A DNA stretch of 8,989 bases, from positions 1 to 8,989 of the forward strand of contig CAAFLG010000038.1 of NCBI GenBank assembly GCA_900763705.1, read 5' to 3'. Shown here in pieces: positions 1 to 6,449 of the stretch. The stretch comes from an uncultured Oscillospiraceae bacterium. Lineage in GTDB: Bacteria > Bacillota > Clostridia > Oscillospirales > Oscillospiraceae. The position numbers and the translations under genes are program-made. Within the stretch, counting starts at the first letter, position 1, and each line of letters starts with the position of its first letter. Under the pieces are notes generated by a model, which was not told the DNA's origin, searched no databases, and saw nothing but the letters and a program-made list of their open reading frames with translations.

Positions 1-564
1 AACGGTCTCCTTGCAGATCTCGACGAGCTCGTCCTCGTTGGGCTTGATGTTGATGGCGCAGTCGGCCATGGCGAGCACTTCGTTCTCGCCGGAAGCGGCG
101 GGACGGACCATGATGAAGCAGGAAGAGACGATCTTGTTGCCCGGCTTGGTCTTGATGAGCTGCAGCGCGGGACGAACGGTATCGGCGGTGGAGTAGGTGG
201 CGCCGCCGAGCAGGCAGTCGGCCTTGCCCATCTTGACAAGCATGGTGCCGAAGTAGTTGCCCTTCTTGAGCGCAGCGCGGCACTCGTCGGCGGTCATCTT
301 GCCCTTGCGCAGCTCGACCATCTTCTCGACCATCGCATCCATGCCCTCGTAGTTCTCGGGGTCGATGATCTCAGCGCCGCGGATGTTGAAGCCGACGTCC
401 TCGGCCACAACAGCGATCTCCTCGGGGTTGCCGATGAGCACGGGCTTTAAGAAGTTGCTGGACAGCAGGCGCGCGCTTGCTTCCAGAATGCGGGGGTCGG
501 AGCCCTCGGTGAAGACGATGGTCTTGGGGCTCTGCTTGAGCGTAGCGATCAGTTTCGCAAACAT
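1..564 (-). CDS. pta: Phosphate acetyltransferase, N-terminal part (runs off left edge)
   Basis: Phosphate acetyltransferase interconverts acetyl-CoA and acetyl phosphate in the cytoplasm, the first step of the Pta-AckA acetate/ATP pathway. The reading frame is open from the ATG at 564 to the window edge, giving 188 codons of an enzyme that is usually about 330 residues in its short form. The N-terminus reads MFAKLIATLKQSPKTIVF and continues with TEGSDPRIL. Near residue 122 is GGATYSTADTVRPALQLIK, then VSSCFIMV and LAMADCAINIKPN around residues 149-174, all family hallmarks. An AGGAGG ribosome binding site at 571-576 lies 6 nt from the ATG and fixes the start. The gene is divergent from the M23 peptidase gene and has its own promoter. 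The C-terminal half with the rest of the active site is outside the window. An ackA gene would be a natural downstream neighbour but cannot be seen. Identification is by motif recognition. Confidence 0.93.
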   Translation of the reverse strand, partial: MFAKLIATLKQSPKTIVFTEGSDPRILEASARLLSSNFLKPVLIGNPEEIAVVAEDVGFNIRGAEIIDPENYEGMDAMVEKMVELRKGKMTADECRAALKKGNYFGTMLVKMGKADCLLGGATYSTADTVRPALQLIKTKPGNKIVSSCFIMVRPAASGENEVLAMADCAINIKPNEDELVEICKETV

Positions 565-617
565 AGTTTTCCTCCTATATAGGATGCGCCGCTTGCAGGG
601 CGCAAATTTACTCAAGT

Positions 618-646
618 AGTATACACCCTTTTTTCAACCGTCACAA
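618..646 (-). promoter_or_regulatory. Sigma-A-type promoter for pta
   Basis: On the minus strand a -35 box TTGTGA (641-646) and a -10 box TATACT (618-623) are separated by exactly 17 nt. The -10 box lies about 54 nt upstream of the pta ATG. The -35 box departs from TTGACA at two positions while the -10 box is near consensus. The assignment rests on sequence and position only. Confidence 0.6.
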
Positions 647-721
647 CTAAAATTCCTGCAAAAGTTTACAAATTTTCCATACTCTTGAAACATAGTTGCC
701 GTATCTTTTTTCCAAAAGGAC

Positions 722-750
722 TTGACGAAGAGGCAAAAAGTCAGTATGAT
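722..750 (+). promoter_or_regulatory. Sigma-A-type promoter for the M23 peptidase gene
   Basis: A -35 box TTGACG (722-727) and a -10 box TATGAT (745-750) have a 17-nt spacer. Transcription would start near 757, giving an untranslated leader of about 55 nt before the ATG at 813. The predicted start falls at the edge of a perfect palindrome (758-772), so the promoter is probably regulated. Confidence 0.75.
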
Positions 751-757
751 AGCAGTA

Positions 758-772
758 GTTACAATTTGTAAC
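758..772 (+). promoter_or_regulatory. 15-nt palindrome, candidate operator after the peptidase promoter
   Basis: GTTACAATTTGTAAC is a perfect inverted repeat with 7-nt arms around a single central base. It begins 8 nt after the -10 box, where a bound repressor would block transcription start or early elongation. The arms contain TGTAA, the half-site core of WalR, which controls cell-wall hydrolases in Bacillus. WalR sites, however, are direct repeats and these are inverted, so the regulator is unknown. A near-identical palindrome lies at 6470-6484. Confidence 0.45.
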
Positions 773-812
773 TATTTTATGTCCACCGCCGTTTTCTCTA
801 AGGAGTTTTTAT

Positions 813-2531
813 ATGACAGAACAGAATCATTCGACCAAACGCCGCGGCAGCGCGCAGACGCAGCGCCGCGGCGATCGCACCCGCAGCACGCCGTCAGAAA
901 GACGGACGCGCAGGGGGGGCGGAAATCCTGAGTGGCTGCGTGCGTTTCTGGCGAGCGCAGCGCTGTTTTTTGCAACGCTGGATCGCCGCGTCCGCCGCAT
1001 CGGTCCGCGCGCCCGCACGGTCGTGCGCGAAAGCAAGGCGCGCAACTTCCCCGAATCGAACCGTTTTCTCGTGCAGGTCTTTCTCGTCATCGGCGGGATG
1101 TTCCCGATGTGGCGCTCCCTCCTGCACGAAAAGATACAGGCCGACCGCCGCCAGCGTTCCCGCGCAGCCGGCGCACGCGAGCGGCACTGGCCCGCCCGGC
1201 GCATCAAGCCCCTCCACTTCATCGGCGGGGCGGCGGCCATCGCCGCGATCGCGCTCTTTTTCTCGTTCTACACGCTGGGAACGACCGTTGAATACAACGG
1301 CAACGTCGTCGATACCGTCGGCAGCGCCTCGCTTGCGCGCCGCGTCGCGGCGAAGCTTGAGGACATCACGACCGAAACGCTCGGCACGACCTATAAGATC
1401 GAGGACGGCGCCATCCACTATGCAACGGCCTTTGTCCGCCGCAGCGACGTTGCGGAGACCGCCGATTTTGAGCAGGAGCTGGCCGAGGAGCTCGGTCAGG
1501 TGACCTACGGCTACTCGCTCTACGTCGACGATGAGCTCATCGGCTCGACGGAATACGCTGGTGCGCTCGAAGATCTGCTCGATCAGATCAAGCAGATCTA
1601 TGTCTCGGCGGATACGCTGTCGATCGACTTTGTCGAAAATGTCCGCATCGCAGAGGGCTATGTCCCGACCGAGAGCGTGATGAACCTCGGAACGATCGCG
1701 GAGCTGCTCAACTCGACCAAGACCGGCGAGGTGACCTACACGGTCGTCAAGGGTGATACCTGGGGCCAGATCGCTAACAGCCACGGCATGTCTGCCGCCG
1801 AGCTGGAAGCGCTCAACCCCGGTTACGACATCAACCGCATCCACATCGGCGATGCGCTGACGCTGTCGAACGCCGTGCCGTACCTGACCGTCAAGGTCAC
1901 CGAGCGGCAGAATTACATCGAGGACGTCAACTATGATGTGAACTATGTGGACGATGCGTCCATGTATCAGGGCGATGAGCGCGTGATCTCCAAGGGCGTT
2001 TTCGGCAAGGCTGACATCGTCGCGGACGTGACCTACATCAACGGCGAGGAGCAGGAGCGCACGGTCATTTCCTCCGTCACGCTCTCAGACCCCGTGGGCG
2101 AAACGCGCGCACGCGGCACGAAGGTGCGCCCCACCTGGTACCCCACCGGCAGCTTCCGCTGGCCGTGCTCGGGCCGCATCACCTCGCGCTTTGGTTACCG
2201 CAACACCGGCATCCGCGGTGCGACGACCAACCACAAGGGCATCGACATCGCCTGCGCGCGCGGCACGCCGATCTACGCCGCCGACGGCGGACGCGTCATC
2301 TTCTCCGGTTATAAGGGCGCGATGGGCTATGTCGTCATCATCGACCACAACAACGGCTATGTGACCTATTATGAGCACAACGGCTCGCTGCTCGTCTCGG
2401 CGGGACAGACTGTTTATAAGGGCCAGCAGATCGCCAAGGCGGGCCGCAGCGGCGTCGCCAGCGGCGTCCACTGCCACTTCGGCATCCAGAGAAACGGTTC
2501 GTATGTGAACCCGCTGAATTACCTTAGTTAA
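813..2531 (+). CDS. Membrane-anchored LysM-G5-M23 cell-wall metallopeptidase
   Basis: This 572-residue protein is a probable zinc endopeptidase or scaffold acting on peptidoglycan outside the membrane. Residues 1-36 are strongly basic (Arg-rich) and cytoplasmic. Hydrophobic stretches occur at about 41-55 and 84-100, with a clear membrane helix at 135-156. A LysM domain spans about 308-351 (TYTVVKGDTWGQIANSHGMS), a G5 domain about 356-436, and the M23 (LytM-like) domain about 450-568. The M23 metal and catalytic residues are present: H474 and D478 in NHKGIDIA, H522 in YYEHNG, and H553/H555 in GVHCHFGI, so it should be active. The start is set by AAGGAG at 800-805, 7 nt before the ATG. The gene is monocistronic, with its own promoter and a strong terminator. 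Family members work in cell-wall turnover, cell separation or sporulation (compare SpoIIQ). Which role applies here cannot be read from the sequence. Confidence 0.9.
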   Translation: MTEQNHSTKRRGSAQTQRRGDRTRSTPSERRTRRGGGNPEWLRAFLASAALFFATLDRRVRRIGPRARTVVRESKARNFPESNRFLVQVFLVIGGMFPMWRSLLHEKIQADRRQRSRAAGARERHWPARRIKPLHFIGGAAAIAAIALFFSFYTLGTTVEYNGNVVDTVGSASLARRVAAKLEDITTETLGTTYKIEDGAIHYATAFVRRSDVAETADFEQELAEELGQVTYGYSLYVDDELIGSTEYAGALEDLLDQIKQIYVSADTLSIDFVENVRIAEGYVPTESVMNLGTIAELLNSTKTGEVTYTVVKGDTWGQIANSHGMSAAELEALNPGYDINRIHIGDALTLSNAVPYLTVKVTERQNYIEDVNYDVNYVDDASMYQGDERVISKGVFGKADIVADVTYINGEEQERTVISSVTLSDPVGETRARGTKVRPTWYPTGSFRWPCSGRITSRFGYRNTGIRGATTNHKGIDIACARGTPIYAADGGRVIFSGYKGAMGYVVIIDHNNGYVTYYEHNGSLLVSAGQTVYKGQQIAKAGRSGVASGVHCHFGIQRNGSYVNPLNYLS

Positions 2532-2574
2532 AATCAAAGAGACCTCATCCGCGGGATGAGGTCTCTTTGATTTT
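2530..2574 (+). terminator. Rho-independent terminator of the M23 peptidase gene
   Basis: A perfect 21-bp stem (2530-2550 paired with 2554-2574) closes a GCG triloop. It begins inside the peptidase stop codon and ends in TTTTA. Because the outer stem is AAAATC/GATTTT, it could also stop transcripts arriving from the opposite strand. Confidence 0.85.
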
Positions 2575-2582
2575 AGGGGGAT

Positions 2583-2725
2583 CGCACTTCGCTTCGTGCC
2601 TTGCCGCCGCAGGCGGCTGCGACACGCGCGAAGCGAGAAGAATAAATCGCCACGCGCCGGTCACGGCGATTTATGATCAAAATGATTTGCCGCCGTGCGT
2701 GGCGGCAAAGTCTGCGACGCGCGAA
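2583..2725. repeat. Two related palindromic units between convergent genes (REP-like)
   Basis: This gene-free stretch holds two copies of a similar module. Unit A (2601-2632) has TTGCCGCC, a hairpin closing with GGCGGC, then TGCGACACGCGCGAA. Unit B (2687-2725) has TTGCCGCC, loop GTGCGT, GGCGGC, then after six bases TGCGACGCGCGAA. Unit A is also flanked by an outer inverted repeat, TCGCTTCG (2589-2596) with CGAAGCGA (2629-2636). Between the units, ATAAATCGCC (2642-2651) pairs with GGCGATTTAT (2665-2674). No convincing gene is present. The shared module suggests a dispersed extragenic palindrome or a remnant of a small non-autonomous element. Copies elsewhere in the genome cannot be seen from here. 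Confidence 0.5.
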
Positions 2726-2759
2726 AAACGGCCGCCGCGGGATCCCGCGGCGGCCGTTT
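2724..2759 (-). terminator. Terminator of the dus-sigma-lspA-rluD-folC operon
   Basis: A perfect 34-nt palindrome (2726-2759) has 15-nt arms AAACGGCCGCCGCGG/CCGCGGCGGCCGTTT around GATC. Read on the minus strand, it lies about 10 nt past the folC stop and is followed by a run of T (TTTTT, 2728-2724). It is therefore the intrinsic terminator of the leftward operon. Confidence 0.8.
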
Positions 2760-2769
2760 GCTGTCTGTT

Positions 2770-4062
2770 TTACTGTTCCGAGAGCGCGTGACGGACTTCG
2801 CCGGTGAAGTAGAGCGAGCCCCAGGAGCAGATGGCGTCATCTTTGCCCGCCATGGCAAGAACGCGGCGAACGCCGTCGTCGGTGTCGGCGGCGGGAATGG
2901 CGGGCACGCCCTGTGCGTTCAGCCACGCGGCAAGCTCGTTTTCATCGAGCGCACGCGCGGACGGCGGCGTGATGACCACAAAGGCCTTCGCGAGCGGCAG
3001 GGCGCGGCGTAGCATCTGCTGCCAGTCCTTGTCGCGCAGAACGCCCGTGAGGAAGATGATCTTCTTGTCCCCGTAGAGCGAGGAGAGGGAATCCATCAGC
3101 GCGTCCGCGCACTGGGGATTGTGCGCGCCGTCCACAATGAAATCGGGGCTGCGGCGCAGAAGCTCGAGCCGCCCCGGCCACTGCGCGGTGGAAAGGCCCT
3201 GATCAATGGCCGCGTCGGTGAGCTTGTCCCAGCCGCGCTCGCGCAGGGCAAAGCATACGTCGATGACCGTGAGCGCGTTCAAAAGCTGATATTCGCCGAG
3301 AAGACGCAGGTGGAACGGGCCGTGAGCGCGATAGCGGAAGACCTGCCCGTCAAGCGAGGAGGAAATGCGCGAGAGCTCGCTCTGCGCGGTGATGGTGAGG
3401 GGAACGTCTTCGCGCGCGCACTTCTCGCGCGCGACAGCCTCAACGCCCGCCGTCTGACCGAAGAGCACAGCGTTCGCGCCATGCTTGATGATGCCGCACT
3501 TTTCCGTTGCGATCTTCTCGAGCGTGTCGCCGAGGATGGCGGTGTGCTCAAGGCCGATGTTCGTCACAACGCAGACCTCCGGCGCGGGGATGACGTTCGT
3601 GGAGTCCATGCGCCCGCCGAGGCCGACTTCGAGGGCGACAATGTCGCACTGCTCCTGCACGAAGTAGAGGAAAGCGATGGCGGTCATGATCTCAAAGCCC
3701 GTGGGCATTTCGCTCATGCCCTCTGCCGCCGTGCGCACGATGTTCGTGAGCGCGATGAGGGAAGCGTCGTCGATCTCGCGTCCGTTCACGCGCATGCGCT
3801 CGTGGAAGCGCAGCAGGTGGGGAGAAGTGTAGAGTCCCGTGCGGTAGCCCGCGCTTTGCAGCACCGAGGCGAGCATCGCAGCGGTCGAGCCCTTGCCGTT
3901 CGTGCCGGCAATGTGGACGAATTTGAGCTTCTCCTGCGGGTTGCCGAGCAGGCCCAGCAGCTCATACGAGCGGGAAAGGCCCGGCTCGCTCTGCTCCCAG
4001 TTGTCGAATTGCAGATATTTGAGGGTCTCTTCAATGGTCTGAAGTTCTTTCACGTTGTTCAC
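2770..4062 (-). CDS. folC: Folylpolyglutamate synthase / dihydrofolate synthase
   Basis: FolC is a cytoplasmic ATP-dependent ligase that adds glutamate to folates, and often also to dihydropteroate. Taken from the GTG at 4062 the protein is 430 residues, the usual family length. It shows the Mur-ligase P-loop HIAGTNGKGST (50-60), SPHLLRFHERMRVNG (80-94), EVGLGGRMDSTNV (145-157), TNIGLEHTAILGDT (167-180), EKCGIIK (187-193, the carbamylated-lysine region) and DGAHNP (311-316). The frame stays open upstream to 4515, but that stretch overlaps rluD and has no FolC character. GTG 4062 has AAGAGAG 6 nt upstream. GTG 4053, with AGGTG 6 nt upstream, is an almost equal alternative that would give 427 residues. 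It is the last gene of the minus-strand operon, 56 nt after rluD. Whether it has both synthase activities cannot be told. Confidence 0.93.
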   Translation of the reverse strand: MNNVKELQTIEETLKYLQFDNWEQSEPGLSRSYELLGLLGNPQEKLKFVHIAGTNGKGSTAAMLASVLQSAGYRTGLYTSPHLLRFHERMRVNGREIDDASLIALTNIVRTAAEGMSEMPTGFEIMTAIAFLYFVQEQCDIVALEVGLGGRMDSTNVIPAPEVCVVTNIGLEHTAILGDTLEKIATEKCGIIKHGANAVLFGQTAGVEAVAREKCAREDVPLTITAQSELSRISSSLDGQVFRYRAHGPFHLRLLGEYQLLNALTVIDVCFALRERGWDKLTDAAIDQGLSTAQWPGRLELLRRSPDFIVDGAHNPQCADALMDSLSSLYGDKKIIFLTGVLRDKDWQQMLRRALPLAKAFVVITPPSARALDENELAAWLNAQGVPAIPAADTDDGVRRVLAMAGKDDAICSWGSLYFTGEVRHALSEQ

Positions 4063-4075
4063 CTGTATCTCTCTT

Positions 4076-4105
4076 AAAAATGCGGCGGGGCGGCAGCCTC
4101 CGCCG
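4076..4105 (-). terminator. Possible weak hairpin/attenuator between rluD and folC
   Basis: On the minus strand the 56-nt gap contains a GC-rich hairpin (either CGGCGG 4105-4100 with CCGCCG 4088-4083, or a shorter 5-bp GGCGG/CCGCC pairing), followed by ATTTTT. The stem is short and the two pairings compete, so at most it reduces read-through into folC. No separate folC promoter with good boxes was found in the gap. Confidence 0.3.
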
Positions 4106-4118
4106 ATGGAATATCGTG

Positions 4119-5030
4119 TTACCGGTCGATCTTGCGCAGCGCTGCGGTGAATTCGCCGGGCAGGGGGCAGGTAAGCGAGACGAGCTCCTTCGTCCGCGGG
4201 TGAATGAATTGAAGCCCGACCGCGTGCAGGCACTGCCCCGTGAGGCCGGGGACGGGCTTTTTTGCGCCGTAGACTGTGTCGCCTAAGATCGGGTGGCCGA
4301 GGTAGGCCATGTGCACGCGAATTTGATGCGTGCGGCCCGTTTCGAGCCTGCACCGCACATGCGTGTAGCCGGGATAGCGGGCGATGACCTCCCAATGTGT
4401 CACCGCGCGGCGTCCGCCCGGAACGACGGCCATGCGCTTGCGGTCGCGGCTGTCGCGCGCGATGGGCGCGTCCACCGTACCGCGATCCTCGCGCAGATTT
4501 CCCACCACGATGCACTCATAGGTGCGCGCGAGCGTGTGGTCTGCAAGCTGGGCGGAGAGGAACTGATGGGCATAGTCATTTTTTGCCGCGATGATGAGCC
4601 CACTTGTGTCGCGGTCGATGCGGTGCACGATGCCGGGGCGCAGCGCGCCGCCGACGCCGGAAAGGCTTGCGCCGCAGTGAAATAAAAGCGCGTTGACGAG
4701 CGTCCCGTCCGGATGCCCCGGCGCGGGATGGACAACAAGCCCGCTCGGCTTGTTGACAACGATCACGTCGTCGTCCTCGTAGACAACGTCGAGCGGAATA
4801 TCCTGCGGCACAGCGTCGATGGGGGCGGGCTCCTCAGGGGTGAACTCGATGGTTTCATTCCCTGTGAGCTTGAGGCTCTTGCTCGACACTTTGCCGCTTA
4901 CGAGCACGCGCCCGTCCTCGATGGCCTTCGCCGCCGCCGAGCGCGTCAGGTCCTCAACGGCGTGGGCGAGAAAGGCATCAAGCCGCGCGCCGCGGTCTTC
5001 TTCACTTGTTTGCAGCAGGATCGGTTCCAT
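4119..5030 (-). CDS. RluA/RluD-family 23S rRNA pseudouridine synthase
   Basis: This 303-residue protein converts specific uridines to pseudouridine, most likely in 23S rRNA. An S4 RNA-binding domain occupies about residues 14-62 (RLDAFLAHAVEDLTRSAAAK), followed by the catalytic domain from about residue 80. The signature HRIDRDTSGLIIAAK (136-150) includes the catalytic aspartate D139. RTYECIVVG (169-177) and LETGRTHQIRVHMAYLGHPI (229-248) are further hallmarks. The ATG at 5030 is preceded by GGGAG at 5041-5045, 10 nt upstream, inside the end of lspA, which it overlaps by 29 nt. The lspA-rluD order is a very common bacterial arrangement. The S4 domain and length fit the RluD type, but which uridine is modified cannot be decided from sequence, so no symbol is given. 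Confidence 0.93.
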   Translation of the reverse strand: MEPILLQTSEEDRGARLDAFLAHAVEDLTRSAAAKAIEDGRVLVSGKVSSKSLKLTGNETIEFTPEEPAPIDAVPQDIPLDVVYEDDDVIVVNKPSGLVVHPAPGHPDGTLVNALLFHCGASLSGVGGALRPGIVHRIDRDTSGLIIAAKNDYAHQFLSAQLADHTLARTYECIVVGNLREDRGTVDAPIARDSRDRKRMAVVPGGRRAVTHWEVIARYPGYTHVRCRLETGRTHQIRVHMAYLGHPILGDTVYGAKKPVPGLTGQCLHAVGLQFIHPRTKELVSLTCPLPGEFTAALRKIDR

Positions 5031-5655
5031 CGGTCTTGTTCTCCCGGTGTTTCTCGTCGTATTTTCCGTAAAAGGCGAGGTAGTAAATGAGCGCGCAGAT
5101 CGTGCCGCACACGACAAACACATCCGCCACGTTGAAAACGGGGAAGTCCATGAACATCGTGTCGAGCATATCCACAACGTAGCCGAGGCGCACGCGGTCA
5201 ATGAGGTTGCCGATGCCGCCGCCCAAGATGCACGCGAGCGACCACTGGCCGAGAGGATGGCGCACGACCTTCGCAAGCAGCCACGCGAGCACACACATGC
5301 CCGCCGCCGTCAGGATGATGAGCAGCCACCGCGCGCCCGAAAAGCTCGACCACGCTGCGCCGTAGTTGTGTACGCGCGTGAGGCGCAAAAGCGGCGGCAG
5401 CAGCGGCTGCGAAGAGCCGAGCGTCATCGTGTTCACAACGAGCCATTTGACGGCCTGATCCGCTGCCACGCACAAAACCGCCGCGAGGGCAAGGCAGACC
5501 GCCTTGCCCTTTGAGCGCCGGTAAAAGCAGAAATATAAAATTGCCATCAGCGCGAGCGCGCCGAAAAAGCTCCACAGGATCGGCGGCGCGATGCTGCCGG
5601 AGACCATGATGACCGTCTCGCCGTCCGCGCCGCCGATCACGCCGATATCGTTCAT
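5002..5655 (-). CDS. lspA: Lipoprotein signal peptidase II with an unusual N-terminal extension
   Basis: LspA is the integral-membrane aspartic protease that cleaves signal peptides from diacylated prolipoproteins. The core (about residues 52-200) shows ADQAVKWLVV (65-74), HNYGAAWSSF (96-105), GGGIGNLIDRVRLGYVVDML (145-164) and FNVADVFVVCG (174-184). D162 and D178 are the expected catalytic aspartates. The protein is 217 residues whereas the family is usually about 150-170. The surplus is residues 1-50: IGVIGGADGETVIMVSG (4-20) and a membrane helix at about 27-45, giving five predicted helices instead of four. The motif resembles the IGGADGPTAI signature of Na+-translocating decarboxylase beta subunits. 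The start is firm: the ATG at 5655 overlaps the anti-sigma stop (ATGA), with a strong GAGGGGG ribosome binding site just upstream. A later start such as M37 lacks comparable support and would cut into the extra helix. Confidence 0.93.
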   Translation of the reverse strand: MNDIGVIGGADGETVIMVSGSIAPPILWSFFGALALMAILYFCFYRRSKGKAVCLALAAVLCVAADQAVKWLVVNTMTLGSSQPLLPPLLRLTRVHNYGAAWSSFSGARWLLIILTAAGMCVLAWLLAKVVRHPLGQWSLACILGGGIGNLIDRVRLGYVVDMLDTMFMDFPVFNVADVFVVCGTICALIYYLAFYGKYDEKHRENKTDGTDPAANK

Positions 5656-6449
5656 TCGTCCCCCTCTTCCTGCGCGGCAATGTCGCCCGCGCGCTCGTCG
5701 GCCGCCGGAGCGGTCTTTGCGACCTCGACGATCAGGATATCGTCTGCCTGACGGAGAGCGGCGCGCTCGGCTTCAGGCAGCTCCATCGCGTCAGCCAGCT
5801 CGTGCGCCGCTTCGGCCACGACAAGGTAACTGACGTAGTCGTCATTTTCCGCGTACACGGCCATGCCGTGCTCACGCAGGAAATCCGCCGCCTCGGGCGC
5901 GTCGAGCGAAACGGTGGGATAGCCGTCCGCGTCGGCGGAACGGTCAGCGTTGCTGTCCTCCGGCACGCCTTCGTAGAAGCAGTCCTCGTCAGCAAGCGCG
6001 CTGTCCTTCTGCACGGCGGCGTAGGTATAGGAGTAGCCGTCGTTCGCCGCGCCGCCGGCGGCATCATCCCTGGCGCTGCTATTGTCGGCGGCAACGGTTT
6101 CGTTTGCGGCCTTGTCGCTCCCGGCGCGCGGCAGGATGTTGAGCGCCGCGGCAGAGATCACCACGAGCGCAAAGCAGGCTGCCAGCACGCGCGGCCACGC
6201 GCGTCGGCTGCGCTTTTTCGCGCGCTCCTCTTCGTGCACCCGCTCGAGCACACGCTCGGAAAAGCCCTCCGGTGCGTCAAGCTCCGGCAGGTCTTCAAAC
6301 ATTGCGTGCAGGATCATGAGCTCGGACAGGCGCTCGCGACAGGCATCGCATTGCTCCAGATGCGACAGAAGGTCGCTGCGTTCATTTTCGTTCAGTTCTC
6401 CGTCTGCAAAGGCAGAGAGCGCGGCGGTATAGTCTTCACAGCATTTCAT
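5652..6449 (-). CDS. Zinc-finger (ZAS/zf-HC2) anti-sigma factor, single membrane span
   Basis: This 265-residue protein is the probable membrane-bound inhibitor of the ECF sigma factor encoded just upstream. The cytoplasmic N-terminus has the zinc-binding pattern H30-x3-C34-x2-C37 (HLEQCDAC), with C3 or C4 as a possible further ligand. This is the hallmark of the ZAS fold that clamps sigma factors. A basic stretch KKRSRR (78-83) precedes one membrane helix at about 86-106, so residues 107-265 lie outside the membrane. That outer part is acidic and alanine-rich with one cysteine (C157), and I recognise no domain in it. It presumably receives the signal or is cut by proteases. The start overlaps the sigma stop (ATGA), pointing to translational coupling and a balanced ratio. 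The stop in turn overlaps the lspA start. Confidence 0.87.
   Translation of the reverse strand: MKCCEDYTAALSAFADGELNENERSDLLSHLEQCDACRERLSELMILHAMFEDLPELDAPEGFSERVLERVHEEERAKKRSRRAWPRVLAACFALVVISAAALNILPRAGSDKAANETVAADNSSARDDAAGGAANDGYSYTYAAVQKDSALADEDCFYEGVPEDSNADRSADADGYPTVSLDAPEAADFLREHGMAVYAENDDYVSYLVVAEAAHELADAMELPEAERAALRQADDILIVEVAKTAPAADERAGDIAAQEEGDE

Noticed and set aside
684..705. ECF-type promoter suggested by TGAAAC followed by CGTA upstream of the peptidase gene
   Set aside because: The spacing between the TGAAAC-like and CGTA-like boxes is only about 9 nt rather than 16-17, whereas a well-formed sigma-A promoter is present at 722-750.
894..1844. Long open frame on the minus strand, antisense to the M23 peptidase gene (316 codons)
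   Set aside because: The composition is that of a shadow frame in GC-rich coding DNA: Arg/Asp/Val-rich, no recognisable motif and no ribosome binding site. The plus-strand gene has clear domains.
2567..2858. Small open frames on both strands across the gap between the peptidase gene and folC
   Set aside because: They read through hairpins and terminators, share translations only because of the palindromes, and have no ribosome binding sites or recognisable protein features.
3121..4077. 318-codon open frame on the plus strand opposite folC
   Set aside because: It lies entirely over a confidently identified folC. Its His/Arg/Ala/Val-rich translation is typical of an antisense shadow, and no promoter or start signal was found.
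4063..4515. Upstream extension of the folC frame to 4515
   Set aside because: This stretch overlaps rluD and translates to low-quality Arg/His/Pro-rich sequence. Known FolC proteins begin close to the chosen GTG.
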